Shown: one piece after another, positions 36,321 through 45,244 of the stretch
How positions within the stretch are numbered: position 1 is the stretch's first letter
Layout: every line of letters begins with the position of its first letter
Assembly: GCA_947500135.1 (NCBI GenBank)
Contig: CANMQX010000006.1
Location: 371,289-435,288, forward strand
Length of the DNA: 64,000 nt
Origin: an uncultured Paracoccaceae bacterium
Lineage (GTDB): Bacteria > Pseudomonadota > Alphaproteobacteria > Rhodobacterales > Rhodobacteraceae
Reading direction: 5' to 3'
Notes under the pieces: model-generated
The model's input: only the letters and a program-made list of their open reading frames with translations
Database searches by the model: none
What the model was told of the DNA's origin: nothing
Program-made: the position numbers and the translations under genes

Positions 36321-36950
36321 TTAGGGCAGCGACCATGTAAATGGTGTCCAGATGCCAACACGGATACCGGCACGGCGCAAAACATCGCCCACCCAGACAT
36401 TGCAGGTGCGAAACAGATGGAAACGGCCAGTACCGGGGTAGAAAACATCGCGCCCGTTCAGGCCGGGATGGTCAAGTGCATCGGGCGCACCACCCGCAAA
36501 ACCGCGACGCACCTCTTCCAGCAACGCGGCGAATTGTTGATCGGTGAGGTCAAGCCAGCTAATCCCTGCTGCATCCGTGATTTCACCTGCCAGCAACACC
36601 CGCATCACGGTAGCATCCCCCGTAATGGCCCGCCACACCGGCCCCAGGCTCAGATCCGTGTAACTGCCTGTTGTGGTATAAAAATCCCGCGCACCCCAAC
36701 CAACAACCAGCAACGCAACAGCCGGGCTGTCAATGGGAACATCGTCCGCATTCAGAAACACGAACGTCTCGCGCAGCTCTGGCGTGGCTGGCAATAGCAG
36801 GTCTGTATGTATCGGACCCGGCAGCAGACCAATGCGGATATCTGCCGCAGCACCAGACGAACCGCCAGTTTTGATGGGCCCGCCTATTGTTCCGGCGGTA
36901 AGATAAAGCAGAACCTGAGCAATGATAACAAAAAGAAGCCTGCGGATCAG
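36321..36950 (-). CDS. DUF2459 (TIGR02117-type) protein with apparent CTG start
   Basis: A 209-residue protein of the DUF2459 family. It has an N-terminal membrane anchor ([19 protein letters not shown]), then [27 protein letters not shown] and the C-terminal [15 protein letters not shown]. Function unknown; a papain-like NlpC-type fold is suspected for this family. The first usual start codon is TTG 36794, which would remove the anchor and the conserved GPIHTD segment. The frame is open back to a stop just before 36954. CTG 36950 overlaps the upstream TGA as CTGA and has GAGGG seven bases before it, so I take it as the start. Confidence 0.8.
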   Translation of the reverse strand: MIRRLLFVIIAQVLLYLTAGTIGGPIKTGGSSGAAADIRIGLLPGPIHTDLLLPATPELRETFVFLNADDVPIDSPAVALLVVGWGARDFYTTTGSYTDLSLGPVWRAITGDATVMRVLLAGEITDAAGISWLDLTDQQFAALLEEVRRGFAGGAPDALDHPGLNGRDVFYPGTGRFHLFRTCNVWVGDVLRRAGIRVGIWTPFTWSLP

Positions 36951-37126
36951 ACTTTGCCCTCAAAATCCTTATGGATCAGCTTGGCATCACAGTAAGGGCA
37001 TTCAATCCAGCCATGTTCCTTGGGAATTTGCAGCCAGACACGTGGATGGCCCAGCGCCCCTTCGCCCCCGTCACAGGCCACGCGCCAGTCATGTACGATG
37101 CGGGTCTCGGGTGCGGGTGTTGTCAT
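36947..37126 (-). CDS. CHCC zinc-finger protein
   Basis: A 59-residue zf-CHCC protein. The metal ligands are C (RVACDGG), H (ALGHPRVWL) and CPYC ([10 protein letters not shown]). It resembles the zinc-binding part of the NDUFS6 subunit of complex I, and bacterial single-domain members are small cytosolic proteins of unknown use. AGGAC lies before ATG 37126; the frame runs on to 37231 but without the family sequence. Its TGA overlaps the next gene. Confidence 0.88.
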   Translation of the reverse strand: MTTPAPETRIVHDWRVACDGGEGALGHPRVWLQIPKEHGWIECPYCDAKLIHKDFEGKV

Positions 37127-37214
37127 GGGGCGTCCTGTCTGCTTGCCGTGGGCTGCTGCCCGCTTTAGATCATCGTTGATATAACGCAGCCCAGCCCCCG
37201 GGGGAAGTACCAGC

Positions 37215-38141
37215 ATGACAGACAATGCCATTGAAATTCAGGGGCTGAAAAAGACCTATGCCGCCACCGGAAAGTCTGCGGCCAAGGACGCGCTGAAGGG
37301 GATTGATCTGAACATCCCGCGCGGATCGATCTACGGGCTGCTTGGGCCAAACGGGGCGGGTAAATCCACCTTGATCAACATCCTTGCCGGACTGGTCGTC
37401 AAATCAGCCGGTTCAGTGAAAATCTGGGGGTTCGATCAGGATAAGAACCCCCGCCAGTCCCGTGCCGCTATCGGGATCATGCCGCAGGAACCGCATCTGG
37501 ATCCGTTCTTTACCCCCGCCCAATCACTGGACGTGCAGGCGGGGCTTTATGGCGTGCCAAAGGCACAGCGGCGGACGGCAGAAATCCTTGACCTGATCGG
37601 GTTAACAGACAAGGCCGATGCCTATGCAAGGTCGCTATCAGGTGGGATGCGCCGTCGGTTGCTATTGGGCAAGGCGCTGGTGCATCAGCCGCAAATTCTG
37701 GTTCTGGACGAACCTACCGCCGGGGTGGATATCGAGCTGCGCAACATGCTGTGGAAAAACGTGCGCAAGCTGAATGACGACGGCATGACCATCATCCTCA
37801 CGACACATTATCTGGAAGAGGCCGAGCAGATGTGCGATGCCATCGCCATCATCAACCATGGCGAGATGATTGTGCGGGATAGCACGGCCAACCTGCTGGG
37901 GCGTTTGGATAGCAAAACGCTTGTGATCACGCCTGATGCGGCTGCCGATCTGCCACCGCTGCCTGCCAGTGTGACCGGGCAGGCACTGGCCGATGGAACG
38001 CTGATCTTTACCTATAAAAGCAGCACAACCCCCGCCGATACCGTGCTGCAAATCGTGCGTGACGCGGGCATCACAATCCGCGATGTCAAAACGCAGGAGG
38101 CTGATCTGGAAGACGTTTTTTTGTCGCTGACAACATCCTAA
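37215..38141 (+). CDS. ABC transporter ATP-binding protein (ABC-2 type), orphan
   Basis: A 308-residue ATPase. Walker A is GPNGAGKST, the signature [15 protein letters not shown], Walker [11 protein letters not shown], and the H-loop TTHYLEEAE. The C-terminal 80 residues resemble those of CcmA/NodI-type drug or polysaccharide exporters. It should pair with a membrane permease, but none is adjacent: the next gene is the convergent HIT gene, overlapping by four bases. Confidence 0.93.
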   Translation: MTDNAIEIQGLKKTYAATGKSAAKDALKGIDLNIPRGSIYGLLGPNGAGKSTLINILAGLVVKSAGSVKIWGFDQDKNPRQSRAAIGIMPQEPHLDPFFTPAQSLDVQAGLYGVPKAQRRTAEILDLIGLTDKADAYARSLSGGMRRRLLLGKALVHQPQILVLDEPTAGVDIELRNMLWKNVRKLNDDGMTIILTTHYLEEAEQMCDAIAIINHGEMIVRDSTANLLGRLDSKTLVITPDAAADLPPLPASVTGQALADGTLIFTYKSSTTPADTVLQIVRDAGITIRDVKTQEADLEDVFLSLTTS

Positions 38142-38500
38142 TCATGCAACATCCGTCCCAGCTGCCGCCCGCCGATGATATGCATGTGATAATGCGGCAC
38201 GTCCTGCACCCCGTGGGTGCGGGTGTTTGAAATCGCCCGAAACCCGCCCGCAACATCCGTCAGGCGACACACCTCGGCCACCAGTTGCATGAACCCGACC
38301 TGTCCATCGGCAGAGGCGTCCTGGGCAAAGTGATCAAGACTGACATAGGGCCCTTTGGGGATCACCAGCACATGCACCGGGGCTTGTGGGTTGATATCAT
38401 TGAATGCCAGCGCATGGTCGTTTTCACAAACGGTCTGGTTGGGGATTTCACCCCGCAGAATTTTGGCAAAGATATTCTGATCATCGTAGTCGTATTGCAT
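38138..38500 (-). CDS. HIT family nucleotide-binding protein
   Basis: A 120-residue histidine triad protein with HGVQDVPHYHMHIIGG at the C-terminus (HxHxH) and the FAKILRGEIPNQ start of HinT-like proteins. These hydrolyse nucleoside phosphoramidates. GAGG eight bases before ATG 38500 (MQYDYD) decides the start; ATG 38512 would place the start inside the stop region of the upstream gene. Confidence 0.93.
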   Translation of the reverse strand: MQYDYDDQNIFAKILRGEIPNQTVCENDHALAFNDINPQAPVHVLVIPKGPYVSLDHFAQDASADGQVGFMQLVAEVCRLTDVAGGFRAISNTRTHGVQDVPHYHMHIIGGRQLGRMLHD

Positions 38501-38508
38501 CGGGATCC

Positions 38509-40086
38509 TCAATCAACAAAGAGATGGGGGGTCTGGGCCAGGCTCATCGCCACATCGGCATTCACGCCCAGAAAACGCGCCAGGGCAGCTGCGTTTTCAT
38601 CGTCAGAGGCGCGTTCGCGCATCCGTTCGGCATTAGTGAAATTTGCATCACGAATAACATCCCGCTGATGGATCATATCGTGATGAATGGTCGGCAATAG
38701 GCGGGCCATCGTTGCGTCACTCGTCTCTTCCCCGGCAAGGCCAATCCGCATGGCGTGACCTTTAAGGTAATCATCATCAAAGCTGCATTCGATTTCCAAA
38801 AGCCGCGTTGTTGATTTATCGGCAACGAAATCATGCATCAGATCGATATTGGCCGTATCCAGACAAATCACCATCCGGTCGGTTTCATAGTGATCGAATA
38901 ACAGCCGCATCAGCGCGCGGCGGTGCCGGGCGCGTTTTTCCAGGCTGTTCTCGATACCGCCTAGATCCGGCAGCGGGGTGTCATCCTCGTTAAACAGATA
39001 CTCCATCGCTGGCACATTGGTATGCTGACGAATGGCGGCGACCAGTCGCTTGGCCACATGCCATTTTTTGCAAACCACGATCAGCAGCTCACGGTCCCGG
39101 CCCAGCGATGCGCCATCTTCCCAGAACCGTGGCGCAAAGCGGCGACCAATCCGGCCCCGGCCCGTCAGGAAAGCAAAAAGATTCCGCCCTTCATTGGAAA
39201 TCGTGAAATCAGCGCGACCGCCAGCATAAAGCGCGCCAAGCCGGGTTCGCAAATCCTGCGCCTCGCCACTGATCTTGCGGGCAAACAGGCCATCCTGCCC
39301 CAAAAGCAGATCGTAGTGATCATTGTAGAACGTCACTGGCATGCCATAATCGGTGAACATCAGGAATGTCAGCGTCCGATTTTCAATCTCGGTCCCCGGC
39401 GCCAGATGACGGGTCAGGGTTTGAAAAAACGTCTCATCCGGGATCCATGTGGTGCGAAAAAAGCGCATGACATCGCGTCGGGTTGCGGCAAATTCCAGGA
39501 TCATCTCGATCGTGCGACGGCGCAAGCACCACCACTGACTGCCGATCATCATTTGCAAATCATCCGGGACGGCGCGGGTGATCTTGAACTGGCGTTGCAG
39601 CTCAAAGCTTTTGTAAAACATCCATTTTTGCGTCCGTTCGTTGAACAGATGGCGATAGATCAGGCGTTCTTCTTTGAAGCCGGTCTTGATCCAGTTGCTA
39701 TCGAAGTAGTCGTAGCTTTCGATGTAATCGCAATCATGGGTGTCAAGAAACTGATGGGCATATTCGGCTGATTTAATCGCCATGCAATCACCAGATACCA
39801 TGTAGAAATGACTAGCCCGCGGGAAGGTTTCAACGGCGGCTTCCACAGCATGTAAGGTGGCCTGGACAAGGCTCCATTCGCCCCAACCGCATTTCACACG
39901 CCGCTTGGCAAAAACCACATTGGGATTGTCAGCCAATGCCGCTTGAATGGTTGCAAAGTCACCGGCAGAAGATGACGCATCAAAATGGATCGCCAGATAA
40001 TCGCCCACGGCTGTCAACTGCTGCGCCTGCTGCACAATGGCATCGGGGTTTTTGTGACAAAGAAGAATAAAGGCAATCCGTGCCAT
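38509..40086 (-). CDS. Core-2/I-branching-type glycosyltransferase
   Basis: A 525-residue protein. The N-terminal 280 residues resemble GT14 core-2/I-branching enzymes: IAFILLCHKNPDAI, YLAIHFDA, KCGWGEWSLVQATLHAVE, HFYMVSGDCMAIKS and the MIGSQWWCLRRRTIEMIL segment. The C-terminal 240 residues are a separate Rhodobacterales-type domain of unknown role (DUF5928-like). No signal peptide. Beside a sulfotransferase, it probably works on a surface glycan. Confidence 0.85.
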   Translation of the reverse strand: MARIAFILLCHKNPDAIVQQAQQLTAVGDYLAIHFDASSSAGDFATIQAALADNPNVVFAKRRVKCGWGEWSLVQATLHAVEAAVETFPRASHFYMVSGDCMAIKSAEYAHQFLDTHDCDYIESYDYFDSNWIKTGFKEERLIYRHLFNERTQKWMFYKSFELQRQFKITRAVPDDLQMMIGSQWWCLRRRTIEMILEFAATRRDVMRFFRTTWIPDETFFQTLTRHLAPGTEIENRTLTFLMFTDYGMPVTFYNDHYDLLLGQDGLFARKISGEAQDLRTRLGALYAGGRADFTISNEGRNLFAFLTGRGRIGRRFAPRFWEDGASLGRDRELLIVVCKKWHVAKRLVAAIRQHTNVPAMEYLFNEDDTPLPDLGGIENSLEKRARHRRALMRLLFDHYETDRMVICLDTANIDLMHDFVADKSTTRLLEIECSFDDDYLKGHAMRIGLAGEETSDATMARLLPTIHHDMIHQRDVIRDANFTNAERMRERASDDENAAALARFLGVNADVAMSLAQTPHLFVD

Positions 40087-40224
40087 CGCGCGTGATTTGG
40101 TCCCGATTTGATCCCGTTTTTCCTGTCATACAGCGAAGAGCCGTTGAATATACAGGGTTTCTTTGCTCTTTAGTGGTTTCATAGGTGATCAAGTACCGTT
40201 TCTTGGACGGCGGAGGCATGAACA

Positions 40225-41043
40225 ATGGGTTTTCCCGGCACATGGATGACAGAAAGCGAAAGTGTGGTGTACCGCGTTGTGCCGAAATGCGCCTGTTCGA
40301 CCATTGGGCAGATTATGTACTTTTCTGATCATGGCGCGTTCTATGATGGTGACATCCATGACGCGAAGAACGGGATACACAAATGGGCGCTGGACAACAG
40401 CCAGCCGATCATCAGCAGCAATGTAACAGACCACAAAAGCTATGCTTTCACCTGTGTGCGCAACCCCTACACGCGGATTCTGTCATCCTTTTTCGACAAG
40501 ATTTGCGGCATTCAGCGCAACGGCAAACGGTATCGGGGCAATCTCGTCCCGCTCTTGATCCAGAAATACGGGATCGAGGTGGGTGAACCGGAAAGCGGCT
40601 TTGAATTTGACCAGATCAAATCGTTTCGTCGGTTTCTGCTATTTGCCCGCGACACCATTCGGTGGCGGCGCCCGATGGAACCGGACATCCACTGGTCGGC
40701 CATGTCTGGCCATATCTCGACCTATATCGTTAATGGCGGGCGCTATGACAAAATCTTTTGGACGGAACAGTTCAACGATGGGATGAAGGATGTGTTGGGC
40801 GCGATTGAAACGGCCCATCCGATTGACCTGAACACAATCCCCCGCTTCAACGAAAGCGAGGGGCATGGGCCGAAACGGACACACCCGGTTGAAGATTACT
40901 TCGACGATCTGTCGATGCATCTGATCTATGAAATCTACAAGAAAGACTTCAACATCTTCAAATATGATTTCGAAAACCCGGCCAACAAAATGCCGATTGG
41001 CGAGATTGATCTGGACGAGGTACACGCCAAGCTGGGGCAATAA
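40225..41043 (+). CDS. Sulfotransferase (carbohydrate type)
   Basis: A 272-residue PAPS-dependent sulfotransferase of the Sulfotransfer_2 type. The 5'-phosphosulfate loop is RVVPKCACST, and the 3'-phosphate motif is CVRNPYTRILSSFFDK. It transfers sulfate to a sugar, likely of a surface polysaccharide. ATG 40225 has GGAGG eight bases upstream; another ATG at 40218 is out of frame. It diverges from the glycosyltransferase gene. Confidence 0.87.
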   Translation: MGFPGTWMTESESVVYRVVPKCACSTIGQIMYFSDHGAFYDGDIHDAKNGIHKWALDNSQPIISSNVTDHKSYAFTCVRNPYTRILSSFFDKICGIQRNGKRYRGNLVPLLIQKYGIEVGEPESGFEFDQIKSFRRFLLFARDTIRWRRPMEPDIHWSAMSGHISTYIVNGGRYDKIFWTEQFNDGMKDVLGAIETAHPIDLNTIPRFNESEGHGPKRTHPVEDYFDDLSMHLIYEIYKKDFNIFKYDFENPANKMPIGEIDLDEVHAKLGQ

Positions 41044-41107
41044 CCTGCGTCTTGTCAGTTGAACTGCGGATACTAAATATATCTATAGAAACCAAAAAGG
41101 TGGGCCA

Positions 41108-41821
41108 ATGTCCGTCGTGCTTATCCTTGGCAGTGGGCCGAATGTGGTGAGCTGCCGCGACTGGCCGCGTGATCCGTTTGACAGGATCGTGGCCATCAAT
41201 AATGCATGGGCTGTGCGTCCTGACTGGGATGACCTGATCTTTCCCGATGATTTCGGCCGCGAACGCCAGCCTATCGATTTGCGTCCCGGACAGCGGATCA
41301 TCCGGGCAGCGGAATATGTACCATTGCAAAACACGCTCGGTGGTTTTGTTTATGCCGGTGGAACCATGGCCTTCACCGCCAGCTACTGGGCGCTTGCCGC
41401 GCTAAAACCCAAGGTCATCGCCGTGTTGGGATGCGATATGGTGTATCCCAAAGGGAATGAAACCCACTTCTATGGCACCGGCACGGCTGACCCGTTGCGC
41501 GCGGACATATCCTTGCGCAGCCTAGAGGCGAAGTCGGCGCGCCTGATGGCCATGGCCGCCAAGCAGGGCTGCACCATGGTCAACTTGTCCCAAGACAACA
41601 GCCGCCTGTTGTTCCCGCGCGCCACACCGCAAACTGTTGCGGATACCACGCCCCCACCATTTGACATGGCGGCAGTAAGTGCTGCCTTGGCAGAAGAAGA
41701 ACGACTTGGTTACTACGTCCCGTCCGGCAAATACTGGAAAGAAGAAGACCGCTTTGACACCCGCGCAATCGATTCGCTGGACCAGCTTTGGCTCAGATCA
41801 ATCCGGCTTCCTGAAACTTAG
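41108..41821 (+). CDS. Unknown Rossmann-like protein in the glycan cluster
   Basis: A 237-residue protein beginning VVLILGSGPNVVSC, a glycine-rich loop like those of DUF115/MptE-type or bacterial sialyltransferase-like proteins. FDRIVAINNAW and IAVLGCDMVYPKGNETHF follow. These suggest a nucleotide-sugar or similar small-molecule binding fold. I do not know its reaction. It follows the sulfotransferase on the same strand, and its 3' end overlaps the convergent kinase by 29 bases. Confidence 0.72.
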   Translation: MSVVLILGSGPNVVSCRDWPRDPFDRIVAINNAWAVRPDWDDLIFPDDFGRERQPIDLRPGQRIIRAAEYVPLQNTLGGFVYAGGTMAFTASYWALAALKPKVIAVLGCDMVYPKGNETHFYGTGTADPLRADISLRSLEAKSARLMAMAAKQGCTMVNLSQDNSRLLFPRATPQTVADTTPPPFDMAAVSAALAEEERLGYYVPSGKYWKEEDRFDTRAIDSLDQLWLRSIRLPET

Positions 41822-42782
41822 TTTTCATATCCGCTTTGGGTCGGGGACCGATATGACCGATCACCTCTGCGGCGGCCATGACGCCCATCCGGCCGCTGGT
41901 TTCCAACGGTTGTCCGGTCACATAGCCATATAGGAAACCTGCCGCGAACTGATCGCCCGCGCCGGTCGCATCAACGGGTACAACCCGCGTCACCGGCACC
42001 TCGACCCGGGTATCACCCTGCATCAATAGAACCGGATCGCCAGACCGCGTACAAACGACGGTTTCGCAATGGCTACTGGCCTGTGCCAAGGCCACCGACA
42101 GGTCGGTGGTTTCGTAAAGGGTGGTCCATTCGGCTTCATTCCCGATGACAAAATCCATGTCATCCGTGATCAGGCGTTGAAAATCCGCCCGGTGTCTGTC
42201 GGCACAGAATGGATCAGACAGCGTGATCCCGGCCTTGCCACCATGCGCACGCATCTGACGGGCGGCTTCGGCAAAGGCAGTTTTCCCATGCGGCTTATCA
42301 AACAGATACCCTTCGAGGAACAGCACCTGTCCGCCTGCAAACACACCCGACGGCACATCATGTCCTGCCAGATCGGCCCCTGCCCCCAAATAGGTGTTCA
42401 TTGATCTTTCGCCATCGGGCGAGACAAAGATCATCGACCGTGATGTCGGCGCCTCCGCCGCGGCAACCGGCGGATTCGGAAAGGCCGTGCCTGCATCCTG
42501 CATCCCCTTGGCATAGAAACGGCCTAGCGCATCATCCTTAACCTTGCCGATAAATGCGGTGGACAGGCCAAGGCTGCCCAGCCCAGCGATGGTATTGGCC
42601 ACCGATCCGCCCGGTGTTTCGACCCGGTCGGTCATCGCGCCATACAGCACCTCTGCCCGGTCACGTTCGACCAGTTGCATGATCCCCTTTTCGATCCCCA
42701 TCAAATCCAGAAACGTGTCTTCGCCATGGCTGATGACGTCGACAATGGCGTTGCCGATCCCGATCACATTGTAATTACTCAT
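41793..42782 (-). CDS. Adenosine kinase (PfkB family)
   Basis: A 329-residue ribokinase-fold kinase. The PfkB signatures are GGSVANTIAGLGSLG near residue 60 and DATGAGDQFAAGF with the catalytic Asp near 285. Rhodobacterales homologues are usually called adenosine kinase, which makes AMP from adenosine; other sugar or nucleoside substrates are possible. Its ATG overlaps the nth stop (ATGA), so both are likely in one operon. Confidence 0.87.
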   Translation of the reverse strand: MSNYNVIGIGNAIVDVISHGEDTFLDLMGIEKGIMQLVERDRAEVLYGAMTDRVETPGGSVANTIAGLGSLGLSTAFIGKVKDDALGRFYAKGMQDAGTAFPNPPVAAAEAPTSRSMIFVSPDGERSMNTYLGAGADLAGHDVPSGVFAGGQVLFLEGYLFDKPHGKTAFAEAARQMRAHGGKAGITLSDPFCADRHRADFQRLITDDMDFVIGNEAEWTTLYETTDLSVALAQASSHCETVVCTRSGDPVLLMQGDTRVEVPVTRVVPVDATGAGDQFAAGFLYGYVTGQPLETSGRMGVMAAAEVIGHIGPRPKADMKTKFQEAGLI

Positions 42783-43423
42783 AAGTTCTTATCCTCAAAT
42801 TGACAGAGATCGCGGATCAGACAGGCCGCGCATTTGGGTTTACGGGCGACGCAGGTATAGCGCCCATGCAGGATCATCCAATGATGTGCATGTTGTTGAA
42901 AATCGGCTGGAACATGATCTTCGATGGCTCGTTCAACCGCGTTGACATCCTTGCCCACCGCGACGCCGCTGCGATTGCCGAACCGAAAGATATGGGTATC
43001 GACGGCCTGGGCGGGCTGTTTCCACCACATATTCAGCACTACATTGGCCGTCTTGCGACCAACGCCGGGTAGCGATTGCAGGGCAGCGCGGGAATTGGGG
43101 ACCTCGCCCTCATATTCATCGACAAGGATCTGGCTCATCTTGATGACATTCTTGGCCTTTTGTCGAAACAGGCCAATGGTCTTGATATATTGGGTCACAC
43201 CGTCGAGGCCCAGATCAAGCATCTTTTGCGGGGTATCGGCAATCTTGAACAAGGCCCGCGTTGCCTTGTTCACCCCTGCATCTGTGGCTTGGGCCGACAG
43301 GGCAACCGCGACAACCAAGGTGTAGACATTCACATGTTCCAATTCGCCCTTCGGTTCAGGCTCCGCATGATAGAATCTGTCAAAAATCTCGCGAATGGTA
43401 TGATAATCAAGCTGTTTTGCCAT
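42779..43423 (-). CDS. nth: Endonuclease III
   Basis: A 214-residue DNA glycosylase/AP lyase for oxidised pyrimidines. The helix-hairpin-helix is LPGVGRKTANVVLN with the catalytic Lys; the catalytic Asp is in AVDTHIFR. The C-terminal 4Fe-4S motif CVARKPKCAACLIRDLC has the standard C-x6-C-x2-C-x5-C spacing. Divergent from another repair gene, the Ada-like methyltransferase. Confidence 0.96.
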   Translation of the reverse strand: MAKQLDYHTIREIFDRFYHAEPEPKGELEHVNVYTLVVAVALSAQATDAGVNKATRALFKIADTPQKMLDLGLDGVTQYIKTIGLFRQKAKNVIKMSQILVDEYEGEVPNSRAALQSLPGVGRKTANVVLNMWWKQPAQAVDTHIFRFGNRSGVAVGKDVNAVERAIEDHVPADFQQHAHHWMILHGRYTCVARKPKCAACLIRDLCQFEDKNL

Positions 43424-43518
43424 ATCCCCTCATATGCCTGCCATGTGGGAACAGGGCAAGTATCGGATGCGCAATTTCCGGGTCGCGTGACAGCAGGCAA
43501 ACCCCTAGTTTGACCGAC

Positions 43519-44361
43519 ATGGAACACACAGACACATATCATTATCAGGTGATGCGGCGGGCGATCGAGGCGATCGATGCGGCAGATGACACACAGCTTA
43601 GCCTTGCCGATCTTGCAGCCGACATGAAAATGAGCCCGGCGCATTTCCAAAGGCTGTTTTCCACCTGGGTTGGGGTTTCACCCAAGCGCTATCAGCAGTA
43701 CCTGACATTGTCCCACGCGAAATCGCTGCTACGGGAGCGGTTCACGACGCTGGAAACATCCCATGCGGTTGGCCTGTCTGGCAGCGGACGCCTGCACGAT
43801 CTTTTCGTCAGATGGGAGGCGATGAGCCCCGGTGACTATGCCCGCGACGGCGCAGACCTGACGATCTACTGGGGCTGGTTTGAAAGCCATTTTGGCCCCG
43901 CACTTGTGATGGGAACCCAGCGCGGCATTTGCGGGTTGGCTTTCGCCGCAGAATCCGGTCCGGATGCGGCCATGACTGATCTGCAATCGCGCTGGCCGCA
44001 AGCCAGCTTTGTTGAAGATGCGGCGCGGTTGAACAAATGGGCCACAGCAGCATTAGGCATGACCGGCGAAACGCAGTTGCACATGATCGGCGCACCTTTC
44101 CAACTGAAAGTGTGGGAGGCCCTGCTGACCATTCCATCTGGCCACGTCACAACCTACTCTGAAATTGCGCAATCCATCGGCAACCCCAAAGCCGTGCGCG
44201 CCGTCGGAACTGCGGTGGGCCGCAACCCCGTTAGTTGGTTGATCCCGTGCCACAGGGCCTTGCGCAAATCGGGGGCATTGGGCGGTTATCACTGGGGACT
44301 TCCAGTGAAGCGGGCGATGCTTGCGTGGGAAAGTGCGCGGGCGGATGTTTCAACCATGTGA
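43519..44361 (+). CDS. Ada-like methyltransferase with AraC-type DNA-binding domain
   Basis: A 280-residue protein. Residues about 10-105 are an AraC-type helix-turn-helix (LSLADLAADMKMSPAHFQRLF). Residues 115-280 are the O6-methylguanine DNA methyltransferase with the acceptor Cys in PCHR (WLIPCHRAL). It lacks the N-terminal zinc methylphosphotriester domain of full Ada, as in many alphaproteobacteria. The frame extends upstream to 43261, but that part is antisense to nth; ATG 43519 gives the family start. Confidence 0.92.
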   Translation: MEHTDTYHYQVMRRAIEAIDAADDTQLSLADLAADMKMSPAHFQRLFSTWVGVSPKRYQQYLTLSHAKSLLRERFTTLETSHAVGLSGSGRLHDLFVRWEAMSPGDYARDGADLTIYWGWFESHFGPALVMGTQRGICGLAFAAESGPDAAMTDLQSRWPQASFVEDAARLNKWATAALGMTGETQLHMIGAPFQLKVWEALLTIPSGHVTTYSEIAQSIGNPKAVRAVGTAVGRNPVSWLIPCHRALRKSGALGGYHWGLPVKRAMLAWESARADVSTM

Positions 44362-44477
44362 TCGGGAATGGGCAGATTCTGGCCCATCGCGACGCCGTTA
44401 TTGGATATCATCAAAAGAACAGGCATAAGTTGTCCCATCCTACCGCGCAACTTCGCGCATCTGTATCAAATGGAAAT

Positions 44478-45140
44478 ATGACTATGATGATTTCGAAATT
44501 CCCACTCGTGCTTGCCGCCGCATCCCTGACGCTGGTGGCCGCATGTGACCCGACCGGCCCGAATTCAAACCAGAACACCCAGCAAGGTGCCGCCATCGGC
44601 GCGCTTGGTGGCGCAGTTGTGGGTGCACTGGCCAATAATGACGGATCCAACCGCGAACGTAATCAGGCGGCACTGATTGGTGCGGCACTTGGCGCAGGCG
44701 TTGGTGCGGCCGTTGGCAACAACCTCGACAAGCAGGCAGAAGAGCTGCGCCGCGAGTTGCGTAACGATGTTGGTGTGTCCAACAATGGTAGCAACCTTGT
44801 TGTCGTTCTGTCGCAAGATCTGCTCTTTGCAACAAATAGCACGGCGGTTTCCGGCGCATCACAGAACGAATTGCGCATCGTTGCCAATTCGCTCAACAAC
44901 TATCCTAACACCACGGTCAACGTGATCGGCCATACCGACAACGTCGGTTCTGCCGCGTTTAACCAGGATCTGTCACAGCGCCGTGCACAAGCCGTGTCTT
45001 CGGTGCTGATCAATGGTGGCGTATCATCGTCGCGCATTCGGTCGCTTGGCGCGGGTCTGACCCAGCCGGTTGCGTCAAACGCTACGGATGCAGGCCGTCA
45101 GGCAAACCGCCGGGTCGAAATCATCATTACGCCAAACTGA
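44478..45140 (+). CDS. OmpA-family lipoprotein (YiaD-like)
   Basis: A 220-residue outer-membrane lipoprotein. The signal peptide ends with the lipobox LVAAC, so Cys is the lipidated residue. Two glycine-zipper stretches follow (GAAIGALGGAVVGALA and GAALGAGVGAAVGN), then a C-terminal OmpA domain binding peptidoglycan (NVIGHTDNVGS, NQDLSQRRAQAVSS, RQANRRVEIII). Methionines at 44484 and 44487 are alternative starts. A strong terminator follows. Confidence 0.93.
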   Translation: MTMMISKFPLVLAAASLTLVAACDPTGPNSNQNTQQGAAIGALGGAVVGALANNDGSNRERNQAALIGAALGAGVGAAVGNNLDKQAEELRRELRNDVGVSNNGSNLVVVLSQDLLFATNSTAVSGASQNELRIVANSLNNYPNTTVNVIGHTDNVGSAAFNQDLSQRRAQAVSSVLINGGVSSSRIRSLGAGLTQPVASNATDAGRQANRRVEIIITPN

Positions 45141-45156
45141 TCTGGCCAAAATGCTT

Positions 45157-45187
45157 TGAAAGGGTCGCCCAGACAGGCGGCCCTTTT
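45157..45187 (+). terminator. Rho-independent terminator after the OmpA gene
   Basis: GGG-T-CGCC (45160-45167) pairs with GGCG-G-CCC (45174-45181), with one T-G wobble and a six-base loop. It is followed by TTTTTT (45182-45187). Confidence 0.9.
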
Positions 45188-45244
45188 TTGTTGTGGCACC
45201 GATGATGCGGTCATATAATCTGACCAATCAAAGTGGATATTCAA

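Noticed and set aside
43261..43518. 86-residue N-terminal extension of the Ada-like protein
   Set aside because: It is antisense to nth and unlike the Ada zinc domain.
44368..44387. ATGGGC/GCCCAT hairpin after the Ada-like gene
   Set aside because: Six-bp stem without T-run or clear link to a transcript end; too weak to list as a terminator.
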